Assembly (NCBI GenBank): GCA_963664635.1
Contig: OY761542.1
Span: 4,898,001 to 4,962,000, forward strand
Length of the DNA: 64,000 bases
Direction of reading: 5' to 3'
DNA from: VXNE01 sp963664635
GTDB lineage: Bacteria > Pseudomonadota > Gammaproteobacteria > Pseudomonadales > Azotimanducaceae
Shown here: positions 16,955-24,401 of the stretch, in pieces
Position numbering within the stretch: position 1 is the first letter of the stretch
Layout of the letters: each line of letters begins with the position of its first letter
Program-made: the position numbers and the translations under genes
The notes under the pieces: generated by a model
The model's database searches: none
What the model was told of the DNA's origin: nothing
What the model saw: the letters and a program-made list of their open reading frames with translations, nothing else

Positions 16955-17419
16955 ATGGCTGACATGCACTCGGAAGCGCAGGAGTTTCTCGAGGAAAGAA
17001 CGCGCCTCGGCATGGTGACGACGCTGCGCCGGGACGGTTCGCCCTGCACCGTGCCGCTCTGGTACGACTGGGACGGGACCACCGTGCGCTTCTTCTCCGG
17101 GGCCACCACGGCCAAGGTGAAGCGGGTGCGGAACGATCCGCGCATCACCCTGACCGTGTCCAGCGAGACGGACGAGGGCCTGTACAGGTGGGTCTCGTTC
17201 GAAGGGCGGGCGACCGTGTCGCGCGAGGGCGCCAGGGACCTCGCGGTAGCCCTGGCCCGGCGCTACTCGAACCAGGCGCCAGACAATCCCGGGGGCCGGG
17301 AGCTGATCGCCACGTTCGAGGGCATGCCGGAGGAGTACATCCGGCTGGTGGAGTTCGTGCCGGAGCGCGGCTTCACGATGCTCGGCGATGATCGCGTCGT
17401 GCCCCTGTTCCAGGGCTGA
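16955..17419 (+). CDS. Pyridoxamine 5'-phosphate oxidase-like (PPOX class) flavin protein
   Basis: A 154-residue split-barrel protein. It shows FLEERTRLGMVTTLRRDGSPCTVPLWYDWDG at the N-terminus, then a second strand set VRFFSGATTAKVKRVRNDPRITLTVS. This is the flavin/F420-binding pattern of PPOX-class enzymes. The start ATG is preceded by AAGGAGCAGG. The family includes pyridoxamine oxidases, F420-dependent reductases and haem-binding proteins, so cofactor and reaction are open. It is divergent from the selenoprotein operon, sharing a 113-base promoter region, and converges with the TetR gene. Confidence 0.82.
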   Translation: MADMHSEAQEFLEERTRLGMVTTLRRDGSPCTVPLWYDWDGTTVRFFSGATTAKVKRVRNDPRITLTVSSETDEGLYRWVSFEGRATVSREGARDLAVALARRYSNQAPDNPGGRELIATFEGMPEEYIRLVEFVPERGFTMLGDDRVVPLFQG

Positions 17420-17454
17420 GTCCGCCGCAACGGGCCTCCCATTGCCCAGCCGAA

Positions 17455-18060
17455 CTACGAGCCAGGCGAGACGGAGAACGCGGCGAGAAAGGCATCCACC
17501 GACGCCTCGACATGGCGCCGGCTCACCCGGCTACCGTTAAACAGGCGCAGGTAGAGGAGTGGTCCGAGCGTGTGCGCCGCGGTGGTCGCTTCGGTGAGGC
17601 CCGGGTCCAGCTCTCCGGCTTCGATCGCCGCGGAAACGACCGCCCAGATCGGCCCGCGGCTGATGCCGGTGATGGCCGCGTGCATGTCCTGCATCTGCCT
17701 GTTGCCGGTGGACGCACGCTCCATCGCCGTGACGATGATCTCGTGCAGCTTGCCGCGCTGCAGGTTTCGCACGAACCTTGCCGTCTCGCGAACGAGATCG
17801 CCCCTGGTGTCTCCCGTCAGCTTGCCGACCGGGTTCGGCGACGGATAACTCAGGATCACGTCGACCAGCAGGTCTTCCACGGTGGGCCAGTGACGGTAGA
17901 TCGTTGCCCTCGCGACGCCCGATCGCTCGGCGACCCGAACGTGCGTCACCTGGTTCCAGCCGTCCGTGAACAGGATGCGCGCCCCCGCGTCGAGCACCGC
18001 GGCGCGCGTGCGCGTTACCCGCGCATCCACCCTCCGGCTTGCTGTCTTCGCCTCCGCCAC
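17455..18060 (-). CDS. TetR/AcrR-family transcriptional regulator
   Basis: A 201-residue regulator. The N-terminal helix-turn-helix reads RAAVLDAGARILF, then VRVAERSGVARATIYRHWPT (residues about 20-60), the classic TetR DNA-binding pattern. The C-terminal part is a variable helical ligand-binding and dimer domain. It starts at a GTG. It is divergent from the aldolase gene at 18198. The intergenic region contains promoter-like hexamers and a GTCTC/GAGAC inverted repeat, making it a likely regulator of that gene and perhaps of the oxygenase gene at 19062. The inducer is unknown. Confidence 0.87.
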   Translation of the reverse strand: MAEAKTASRRVDARVTRTRAAVLDAGARILFTDGWNQVTHVRVAERSGVARATIYRHWPTVEDLLVDVILSYPSPNPVGKLTGDTRGDLVRETARFVRNLQRGKLHEIIVTAMERASTGNRQMQDMHAAITGISRGPIWAVVSAAIEAGELDPGLTEATTAAHTLGPLLYLRLFNGSRVSRRHVEASVDAFLAAFSVSPGS

Positions 18061-18085
18061 GACCGCGAGAGTAGCATGTGGAGCC

Positions 18086-18143
18086 GTCTCTCACCGTGCC
18101 ATTAATGAGACAAGATGACCCAGAGTACGTTGTGTGGCATATT
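18086..18143 (+). promoter_or_regulatory. Promoter and possible TetR operator of the aldolase gene
   Basis: A -35-like atgacc (18115-18120) and a -10-like catatt (18138-18143) are 17 bases apart. Upstream are the imperfect inverted arms gtctc (18086) and gagac (18107). A similar gagac plus -35/-10 arrangement precedes the next gene at 18940-18976, so both may be controlled together. This supports a translation start downstream of about 18150. Confidence 0.45.
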
Positions 18144-18197
18144 GCCTCGCCCAGGTTCGGAGACAGGCGCAGGGAGCAGCTCAGGGAGAACAGGGTC

Positions 18198-18938
18198 TTG
18201 CGCAAGCTCAGGGCTGGCGAAGCCGCGTTGGTCGCCAGCGGTCTGACCCACGCCGACGACATCGACGCATTCGGCCCTGCCGGATTCGATGGCGTCTGGC
18301 TGGAGGGAGAGCATGGCGGCGTCGATGCCGCGGACCTCGGGAATCTCACGCGGGCATGCGACCTCTGGGGGATGACCTCCGTGGTGCGCGTCAACAGGAA
18401 CGATCAGGCACTCATCTACCGAACGCTCGATCGCGGCGCCCAGGCGGTCGTGGTACCGCACGTGGACTGCGCGGAGGAGGCGCGCAACGTCGTCGACGGC
18501 GGCAAGTTCCCGCCCCTCGGCCGACGCGGAATGTACGTCAGCCGCCAGGGTTACGGCGTCAGGGACTACCTCGACCGGGCCAACGACGAGACGCTCATGA
18601 TCGCCCTGATCGAGGACATCGCCGCCTGGGAGAACCTCGACGAGATCCTGGCGGTGGAAGGGATCGGCGTCTACTTCGTCGCTCCGGCCGACTTCGCCGC
18701 TTCCATGGGGCAGCTTGGCAACGCCCGCCACCCGGATGTCCAGACCAAGCTCGACGACGCCCTGCACCGGATCGTGGACGCCGGACGTCACGCAGGAACG
18801 CTGGCGATGACCGACACCGTCGACCGGTATATCCGCATGGGTGTGCGGTTCTTTCTCACCCCTGCCGCGGCGTGGCTCTACACCGGCGCCCGGGCCTTCA
18901 TCCGACGCGTCGACGAGGCCTTGCAGCCGTCGGAATAA
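18198..18938 (+). CDS. HpcH/HpaI-family aldolase / citrate lyase beta-like protein
   Basis: A 246-residue TIM-barrel enzyme. The metal/substrate motif GFDGVWLEGEHG lies near residue 35. VVRVNRNDQALIYRTLDRGAQAVVVPHV follows, with the conserved arginine and barrel strands. Later VYFVAPADFAASMG matches the family's aldol-site loop. It should catalyse retro-aldol cleavage of a hydroxy-ketoacid to pyruvate plus an aldehyde; the substrate is unknown. The TTG at 18198 follows AGGGAGAA and gives the usual family length of about 250. The in-frame ATG at 18105 would overlap the proposed promoter. It is divergent from the TetR gene. Confidence 0.82.
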   Translation: MRKLRAGEAALVASGLTHADDIDAFGPAGFDGVWLEGEHGGVDAADLGNLTRACDLWGMTSVVRVNRNDQALIYRTLDRGAQAVVVPHVDCAEEARNVVDGGKFPPLGRRGMYVSRQGYGVRDYLDRANDETLMIALIEDIAAWENLDEILAVEGIGVYFVAPADFAASMGQLGNARHPDVQTKLDDALHRIVDAGRHAGTLAMTDTVDRYIRMGVRFFLTPAAAWLYTGARAFIRRVDEALQPSE

Positions 18939-18939
18939 C

Positions 18940-18976
18940 GAGACAGATTGACTTATAGTGCGAATCAACGCATGTT
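18940..18976 (+). promoter_or_regulatory. Promoter candidate upstream of the PhyH-like gene
   Basis: The hexamers ttgact (18948-18953) and catgtt (18971-18976) are separated by 17 bases. They are preceded by gagac (18940-18944), resembling the layout upstream of the aldolase gene. The palindromic repeat element lies between this promoter and the ATG at 19062. Confidence 0.4.
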
Positions 18977-18995
18977 CGCTGCAACACCGGGGGCT

Positions 18996-19057
18996 AGGAG
19001 CTTGCGCCGTAGAAGTTTCGCGCCAGCGAAACTTCCAACGCGACCGTCAGGTCGCGC
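18996..19057 (+). repeat. REP-like palindromic element, copy 1
   Basis: After an aggagcttgcgcc lead come two perfect hairpins. GAAGTTTCGC/GCGAAACTTC has loop gcca (19012-19035), and GCGACC/GGTCGC has loop gtca (19040-19055). A related copy with an extra hairpin lies at 54340-54417 on the other strand. The element ends five bases before the start of the gene at 19062. Confidence 0.75.
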
Positions 19058-19061
19058 TAGC

Positions 19062-20015
19062 ATGACCCGCACGCTCGAAACGTTCCAGGCCTCGGAGGCC
19101 GGAGAGATCGCCGCCGCGTTGCGGCGCGACGGTGGCGCCGTGATCCGCGAACTGGTGGCCCCGGAGGTCGCCGATGCGATAGCCGAGGCCCTGGTCCCCC
19201 CATTGCGCGCACAGGAGCCCGGGGGCGAGAGTTTCTTCGGCGCTCCGACACGCGGCCTGGGCGACCTGTTCGTGCATGTTCCCGAGGTGGCCGAGCGCCT
19301 GCTGCTGAACGAGACCTTCCTCGAGGTGGCGGATGCAATCCTGCTGCCCCAGGCGCCCATGGCCGCCTCCGCGGCGCAGGCCCGGCCGTCGGCGACGTGG
19401 GAGGAGGGCCTGGACGAGGCTTTCTCCGACTACCTCGAGATGAAGCCGCGGGCGGCCCCCGTGCTCGGACCCAACTGCCATCACTATCGGCTGAACATCT
19501 CCGGCGCACGCCAGGTCTGCCCCGGGGCCGCAAACCAGTTCCTGCACCGCGAGATGGACACGTTCCGTCCGTTCCTCGAGCACGACCCGGACGGACCGGA
19601 GCGGGCCCTGGCGATCATCTGGGCAATTACCGACTTCACCCTCGACAACGGCGCCACGCGCATCGTGCCCGGCAGCCACCGCTGGCCGCGGGAGCGCGTA
19701 GCGGAAGAACACGAAGTTGCGCGGGCGGTGATGCCCAAGGGCTCCGCGGCCCTGTGGACGGGCAAGACGCTGCACGGCCTGGCCGCCAGCCGGGACGACT
19801 CGCGCACCTCCGTGACGTTCGTGTTCATGGCGAACTGGCTGACGACGGAGGAGAACCAGTTCTTCGCTGTCCCCCCGGAGGTCGCACGCGACCTGCCCGA
19901 ACGCGCGCAGCAGCTGATCGGCTACCGCGCGAGCCCGGCGCTCGGCTGGGTGACCGACCGCGACCCCGACAACCTGCTGCGCGCTCCGGGTGCGCCTGAC
20001 GGAGAGCCGGGATGA
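19062..20015 (+). CDS. Phytanoyl-CoA dioxygenase (PhyH)-like oxygenase
   Basis: A 317-residue PhyH-fold protein. Supporting segments are FLHREMDTFRPF, which sits where the iron-binding HxD normally lies, TDFTLDNGATRIVPGSHRWPR, and the distal histidine in KTLHGLAASRDDSRTS. The acidic ligand is displaced: the sequence is H-x-E with an aspartate two residues further on, so the iron site may be altered. The ATG at 19062 is chosen because homology begins there; the upstream frame only translates the palindromic repeat. Its stop codon overlaps the TauD start (ATGA), so the two are translationally coupled. Confidence 0.8.
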   Translation: MTRTLETFQASEAGEIAAALRRDGGAVIRELVAPEVADAIAEALVPPLRAQEPGGESFFGAPTRGLGDLFVHVPEVAERLLLNETFLEVADAILLPQAPMAASAAQARPSATWEEGLDEAFSDYLEMKPRAAPVLGPNCHHYRLNISGARQVCPGAANQFLHREMDTFRPFLEHDPDGPERALAIIWAITDFTLDNGATRIVPGSHRWPRERVAEEHEVARAVMPKGSAALWTGKTLHGLAASRDDSRTSVTFVFMANWLTTEENQFFAVPPEVARDLPERAQQLIGYRASPALGWVTDRDPDNLLRAPGAPDGEPG

Positions 20016-20854
20016 AGATCGACCGCCTGCCGGGCCCATTCGGCGCCGAGATCTCGGACGTCGACATCGCGACCTGCCCGGACGAAGACCTCGCCGCGAT
20101 CCTCTCGGCCATCTACGACCAGCGGTTTGCCGTGATCTGCACGGGCGGCATGAACGACGAGGACCTCGTGCGCTTCGGCTACCGCTGCGGGACCCCGGTA
20201 CGTTTCGACGAGGACGCCGAACCCCCGGAGATCCTGCACGTCACCAACGTGGGCGTGGACACGGCGAACTACGCCCGGGGCGCCGCGCACTGGCACACCG
20301 ACCTGTCCTTCACGCCCGTCAAGGCCTCGTTCACGATGCTGTACTCGGTGGCCGCGCCCAGGGAGGGCGGCGAGACGCGGTTCTGCAACATGGCGGGGGC
20401 CTACGAGGCGCTGCCGGAGTCGACGCGGCGGGAGATCGAGGAGCTGACGGTGGAACACCGGCACGGCGTTTCGGTGAGCGCGCGGCCGGGAGACCACACC
20501 CCGATCCCGCCGGACGGTTGGGACGAGCGCACGACCGTGTTCCACCCGCTGGTGCGGCGCCACCCCGTCACCGGGCGCAAGACCCTCTACGCGATCACCG
20601 GCACCAGCCAGGGGATCGAGGGCATGGAACCGGCCGAGGCCGCCAGGCTCCTGAACACCTTGTGCGACCACACGTTCCGGCCGCCGTTCCTGACCAGTCA
20701 CCGTCACCGCGTGCACGACCTCGTGATCTGGGACAACCCGACGACCATGCACAGCGCGACGCCCATCGGCGCCGCCACGGGCCCCGACGACACCCGGGTG
20801 CTCCACCGCATGAGCCTCTTGGGGAAGCCCTCCATCCCGATCCCCGCAGCCTGA
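20012..20854 (+). CDS. TauD/TfdA-family Fe(II)/2-oxoglutarate dioxygenase
   Basis: A 280-residue dioxygenase. The iron ligands are the histidine and aspartate of AHWHTDLSF and the histidine of TTMHSATPIG. VLHRMSLLG provides the 2-oxoglutarate arginine. It overlaps the preceding PhyH-like gene by four bases (ATGA) and is followed 18 bases later by a PPOX-class gene, so all three probably belong to one operon. The substrate is not identifiable; TauD relatives act on sulfonates, aryloxyacids and carnitine-type compounds. Confidence 0.88.
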   Translation: MKIDRLPGPFGAEISDVDIATCPDEDLAAILSAIYDQRFAVICTGGMNDEDLVRFGYRCGTPVRFDEDAEPPEILHVTNVGVDTANYARGAAHWHTDLSFTPVKASFTMLYSVAAPREGGETRFCNMAGAYEALPESTRREIEELTVEHRHGVSVSARPGDHTPIPPDGWDERTTVFHPLVRRHPVTGRKTLYAITGTSQGIEGMEPAEAARLLNTLCDHTFRPPFLTSHRHRVHDLVIWDNPTTMHSATPIGAATGPDDTRVLHRMSLLGKPSIPIPAA

Positions 20855-20872
20855 TCGAAGAGGAGGACCCGG

Positions 20873-21373
20873 ATGCCGATCTCCCGCAAGCTGGCGCTCG
20901 ACGACGCCCAGGTCGAGGATCTCATGACCACGACCTGGAACTGCCGCATCGCCACCCTCGGTCCCGGCGACCGCATCAACCTGACGCCCATGTGGTTCGC
21001 CTGGGCGGGGGAACGCGTCTATATCTACGGGCGCGGCCAGAAGGTCGTGAACCTGCGGCGCAACCCGGCCTGTTCGATCATCGTCGACCGCAACGAGCGC
21101 TTCCCGGAACTGCAGGCCGTCACGATGCAGGGCGCCGCCACGGTGCTGGAAGACGCGGCAGCCGAGGCGGCGGACCCGCACCTGGAGCAGGCGCGAGCGC
21201 AGTTCGGACGCAAGTACAACGGCGGACACGGTCAGCCCGCCGTGGACGACCCGCCGCCCAACACGGCGACGGCGCGCGGCGGCAACGCGCGCTGGATGGT
21301 GTTCGTGCCCGAGAAGCAGGTGACGTGGGACAACTTCAAGCTGGCAGGCCTCCGCACGCCGACCGCACGCTAA
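20873..21373 (+). CDS. PPOX-class split-barrel flavin protein
   Basis: A 166-residue protein with the split-barrel pattern LMTTTWNCRIATLGPGDRINLTPMWFAWAGERVYIY. NLRRNPACSIIVDRNERFPELQAV follows, typical of pyridoxamine oxidase-like and F420-dependent reductases. The C-terminal WMVFVPEKQVTWDNFKLAG is also characteristic. AGAGGAGGA precedes the ATG. It is distinct in sequence from the PPOX gene at 16955. The operon position suggests it reduces or oxidises a product of the neighbouring oxygenases; this is inference. Confidence 0.82.
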   Translation: MPISRKLALDDAQVEDLMTTTWNCRIATLGPGDRINLTPMWFAWAGERVYIYGRGQKVVNLRRNPACSIIVDRNERFPELQAVTMQGAATVLEDAAAEAADPHLEQARAQFGRKYNGGHGQPAVDDPPPNTATARGGNARWMVFVPEKQVTWDNFKLAGLRTPTAR

Positions 21374-21403
21374 GATACGTGGCCCTGCAACCAGGGCCGT
21401 GAA

Positions 21404-21850
21404 ATGAGCGCACCGGAGACCGCCCCCAAGTTCGAGTTCAACCAGCAAGTCGCCGACGGCTTCCTCACCAACCGCAGAAAATCCGGCGGACTCCACGACT
21501 TCCTGGGCTTCATGACCGTCGACGTCGGACCGGGCACCATGCAGGGACAGTTTACGGTACGCGACGAGTTCCTCACCCCCTTCGGCAACATGCACGGCGG
21601 CGTCCTCTCCGCTTTCTGCGACCACCTGCTCGGAACCGTCTGCTATCCCGTCATGCAGGACGGCCAGTGGGCGGCGACCACGGAGTTCAAGATCAATCTG
21701 ACGCGCCCCGTTACGAAGGGCGACGTCGACGGCTACGCGACGATCGTGACCAAGGGACGCACCCAGGCGGTGGTGCGCATCGACGTGCACAACGCCGGCC
21801 GCCTGTGCGCCATGGCGCAGGGGACGGTCACGATCATGGATCCCAGATAG
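21404..21850 (+). CDS. PaaI-family hotdog-fold thioesterase
   Basis: A 148-residue hotdog protein. The active-site helix region reads FLTPFGNMHGGVLSAFCDHLLG, with the N-x-H-G-G motif and a downstream aspartate of PaaI-type acyl-CoA thioesterases. TEFKINLTRPVTKGDVDGYATIV is the conserved strand pair. It should hydrolyse acyl-CoA thioesters. The last 39 codons of this gene are repeated twice downstream (23005-23121 and 24275-24391), flanking two copies of an Rpn nuclease gene. Before that insertion it probably preceded the PhyH gene now at 24402 by about ten bases. Confidence 0.87.
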   Translation: MSAPETAPKFEFNQQVADGFLTNRRKSGGLHDFLGFMTVDVGPGTMQGQFTVRDEFLTPFGNMHGGVLSAFCDHLLGTVCYPVMQDGQWAATTEFKINLTRPVTKGDVDGYATIVTKGRTQAVVRIDVHNAGRLCAMAQGTVTIMDPR

Positions 21851-22001
21851 GCAACCTGCCGCGACCCCCAAGTGAATGCCCACCGACGACCACCGCCCGG
21901 TCGGCAAGGGTCTGGGCGCACGCGCATCGGGGACGATCTCGCACATGTCGAGGCGGCGTCCGACGCTTTTGCGGGGTTCCACGCCACCGTAACGTGGCGG
22001 G

Positions 22002-22988
22002 ATGGACCACGATGCCGCCTGGAAACACCTGTTCGGCCTGCCCGTTACGGTGCGGCACCTGCTGCGGGGTTTCGCCGGCGCGGTCGCGGAACTGCTGGAC
22101 CTCGACAGCCTGCGCCAACTACCGGCAAGCTGGGTCGCCGCCGACGGCGAGCAGCGCCACGGCGACGTCGCGTGGCGCGCGTGGTACAAGGACGGCTCGG
22201 GGCGTTCGCTGGTGCTGCTCATCGAGTTCCAGTCGACCGCGGACGCCGACATGGCGACCCGCGTGTTGCGTTACGAGGGCGCCGCCTTCCATGGGCTGCG
22301 GCGCAACCGGGCGCTCGACGCGGACGGCGAACTGCGATTGCTGTCCGTGGTCATCCACTCCGGGTCCGAGCGCTGGACGGCGCCGGGCGGCGCGAACCGG
22401 GTGGCGGTGACCGGCGACGGCGAGGTCGCTCCACGCGCGCCCTGCCGGTACCTGTTCCTTGACAGTCGGCCGTGGCCGCAAGACGATCTCGCCAGGGACA
22501 ACGTCGTCGCCGCGGTGTTGTGGCTGGGCGGTGCGTCCTCGCCGACCGACGCCGGCCGGCGGCTGCGTGCCTTGGCGAACGGGTGGTCGGAGAGCGGGGA
22601 CGTGGCGGCGGCCGAGGCGGTGCTCGACTGGCTCGGGATCCTGTGGCCGCGTCTGTTCCCCGATGCGGACGCCGCCGCGCCGACGGACTGGCGGCACGAG
22701 TTGCTGAACGAGGAGGAAGGGATGAGCACACTGGCGGAGCGCGTGAAGGAGTGGGAGGCCGATCTGCTGGAGCAGGGCATTGAGCGGGGCATCGAACGCG
22801 GCATTGAAGACCAGCGCGCCCTGTTGTGCCGTCAGGCCGAGCGCAAGTTCGGAGCACGGACCGCACACGAACTCGCGCGCCACCTGGCGGACGTGACGGA
22901 CGCGGAAGGCCTCGCCCCGGTCGGCGAGTGGATCATCGACTGCGACGATGGCGCGGCTCTGCTCGAGCTGGCGAACGGCCTCGGCTAA
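22002..22988 (+). CDS. Rpn-family recombination-promoting nuclease/putative transposase, copy 1
   Basis: A 328-residue protein of the YhgA-like/Rpn family. It starts MDHDAAWKHLFGLPVTVRHLL and has the PD-(D/E)xK-type nuclease core SLVLLIEFQST (E-x-Q variant) near residue 75. It ends with EQGIERGIERGIED and RQAERKFG, the low-complexity helix and DUF4351-like tail common in the family. E. coli relatives are DNA endonucleases that promote RecA-independent recombination. It is nearly identical to copy 2 at 23273. The ribosome binding site is poor. The gene is inserted downstream of the thioesterase. Confidence 0.87.
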   Translation: MDHDAAWKHLFGLPVTVRHLLRGFAGAVAELLDLDSLRQLPASWVAADGEQRHGDVAWRAWYKDGSGRSLVLLIEFQSTADADMATRVLRYEGAAFHGLRRNRALDADGELRLLSVVIHSGSERWTAPGGANRVAVTGDGEVAPRAPCRYLFLDSRPWPQDDLARDNVVAAVLWLGGASSPTDAGRRLRALANGWSESGDVAAAEAVLDWLGILWPRLFPDADAAAPTDWRHELLNEEEGMSTLAERVKEWEADLLEQGIERGIERGIEDQRALLCRQAERKFGARTAHELARHLADVTDAEGLAPVGEWIIDCDDGAALLELANGLG

Positions 22989-23004
22989 GCAGGGTGTCCT
23001 ACCC

Positions 23005-23121
23005 TACGCGATGATCGTGACCAAGGGACGCACCCAGACGGTGGTGCGCATCGACGTGCACAACGCCGGCCGCCTGTGCGCCATGGCGCAGGGCACGGTC
23101 ACCATCATGGATCCCAGATAG
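23005..23121 (+). pseudogene. Duplicated 3' end of the PaaI thioesterase (second copy)
   Basis: Thirty-nine codons from Y-A-M-I-V to the stop TAG repeat the end of the thioesterase gene, with a T-to-M and an A-to-T change. It has no start codon or upstream domain, so it is a non-functional fragment created by the duplication. Confidence 0.88.
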
Positions 23122-23272
23122 GCGACCTGCCGCGACCCGCGAGTGAATGCCCACCGACGACCACCGCCCGGTCGGCAAGGGCCTGGTCGCACGCGAATCC
23201 GGGACGATCTCGCACATGTCGAGGCGGCGTCTGACGCTTTTGCGGGGTTCCACGCCACCGTAACGTGGCGGG

Positions 23273-24259
23273 ATGGACCACGATGCCGCCTGGAAACACC
23301 TGTTCGGACTGCCCGTTACGGTGCGGCACCTGTTGCGCGGCTTCGCCGGCGCGGTCGCGGAACTGCTGGACCTCGACAGCCTGCGCCCAGTGCCGGCAAG
23401 CTGGGTCGCCGCCGACGGCGAGCAGCGCCACGGCGACGTCGCGTGGCGCGCGTGGTACAAGGACGGCTCGGGGCGTTCGCTGGTGCTGCTCATCGAGTTC
23501 CAGTCGACCGCGGACGCCGACATGGCGACGCGCGTGTTGCGTTACGAGGGCGCCGCGTTCCATGGGCTGCGGCGCAACCGGGCGCTCGACCCGGACGGCG
23601 AACTGCGATTGCTGTCCGTGGTCATCCACTCCGGGTCCGAGCGCTGGACGGCGCCGGGCGGCGCGAACCGGGTGGCGGTGACCGGCGACGGCGAGGTCGC
23701 TCCACGCGCGCCCTGCCGGTACCTGTTCCTTGACAGTCGGCCGTGGCCGCAAGACGATCTCGCCAGGGACAACGTCGTCGCCGCGGTGTTGTGGCTGGGC
23801 GGCGCGTCCTCGCCGACCGACGCCGGCCGGCGGCTGCGTGCCTTGGCGGGCGGGTGGTCGGAGAGCGGGAATGCAGCGGCGGCCGAGGCGGTGCTCGACT
23901 GGCTCGGGATCCTGTGGCCGCGTCTGTTCCCCGATGCGGACGCCGCCGTGGCGACGGACTGGCGGCGCGGGTTGCTGAACAAGGAGGAAGGCATGAGCAC
24001 ACTGGCCGAGCGCGTGAAGGAGTGGGAGGCCGATCTGCTGGAGCAGGGCATCGAGCGGGGCATCGAACGCGGCATTGAAGACCAGCGCGCCATGTTGTGC
24101 CGTCTCGCCGAGCGCAAGTTCGGAGCGCAGACCGCGCGGCAACTCGCGCGCCATCTCGCGGACGTGGCGGACGCGGAAGGCCTCGCCCCGGTGGGCGAGT
24201 GGATCATCGACTGCGACGATGGCGCGGCTCTGCTCGAGCTGGCGAACGGCCTCGGCTAG
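23273..24259 (+). CDS. Rpn-family recombination-promoting nuclease, copy 2
   Basis: A 328-residue near-identical paralogue of the gene at 22002. It keeps the E-x-Q nuclease core (LLIEFQST), the GIERGIERGIED repeat and the C-terminal AERKFG tail. Differences cluster in the last third (for example LLNKEEG against LLNEEEG and LCRLAERKFG against LCRQAERKFG). Both copies keep full reading frames, so neither has decayed yet. It is followed by the third copy of the thioesterase tail and then the PhyH gene at 24402. Confidence 0.87.
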   Translation: MDHDAAWKHLFGLPVTVRHLLRGFAGAVAELLDLDSLRPVPASWVAADGEQRHGDVAWRAWYKDGSGRSLVLLIEFQSTADADMATRVLRYEGAAFHGLRRNRALDPDGELRLLSVVIHSGSERWTAPGGANRVAVTGDGEVAPRAPCRYLFLDSRPWPQDDLARDNVVAAVLWLGGASSPTDAGRRLRALAGGWSESGNAAAAEAVLDWLGILWPRLFPDADAAVATDWRRGLLNKEEGMSTLAERVKEWEADLLEQGIERGIERGIEDQRAMLCRLAERKFGAQTARQLARHLADVADAEGLAPVGEWIIDCDDGAALLELANGLG

Positions 24260-24274
24260 CAGGGTGTCCTACCC

Positions 24275-24391
24275 TACGCGACGATCGTGACCAAGGGACG
24301 CCCCCAGGCGGTGGTGCGCATCGACGTGCACAACGCCGGCCGCCTGCGCGCCATGGCGCAGGGCACGGTCACGATCATGGATCCGAGGTAG
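24275..24391 (+). pseudogene. Duplicated 3' end of the PaaI thioesterase (third copy)
   Basis: The same 39-codon tail is present, with T-to-P and C-to-R changes. It lies immediately before the PhyH gene: the GAGGTAGG at its end serves as the apparent ribosome binding site for the GTG at 24402. This copy therefore probably sits at the ancestral junction. Confidence 0.85.
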
Positions 24392-24401
24392 GCGACCCGC
24401 C

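Larger units (their letters stand above)
21733..24391 (+). repeat. Tandem duplication with unit of about 1271 bp (thioesterase tail plus Rpn gene)
   Basis: The thioesterase tail occurs at 21733, 23004 and 24274, and the Rpn gene at 22002 and 23273, all at spacings of 1270-1271. Copies differ at few bases, including within the roughly 150-base spacer before each Rpn gene. The junction gcagggtgtcctacc follows each Rpn stop. The arrangement is three flanks around two inserts, as expected from an insertion with long direct repeats followed by unequal crossing-over. Confidence 0.9.

Noticed and set aside
18105..18197. Longer N-terminus for the HpcH/HpaI aldolase starting at the ATG at 18105
   Set aside because: The extra 31 codons overlap promoter-like hexamers and do not match the family; the TTG at 18198 has a good ribosome binding site.
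19922..22252. 776-codon minus-strand frame opposite the oxygenase/thioesterase genes
   Set aside because: It crosses five well-supported plus-strand genes and shows no domain; it is a GC-driven shadow.
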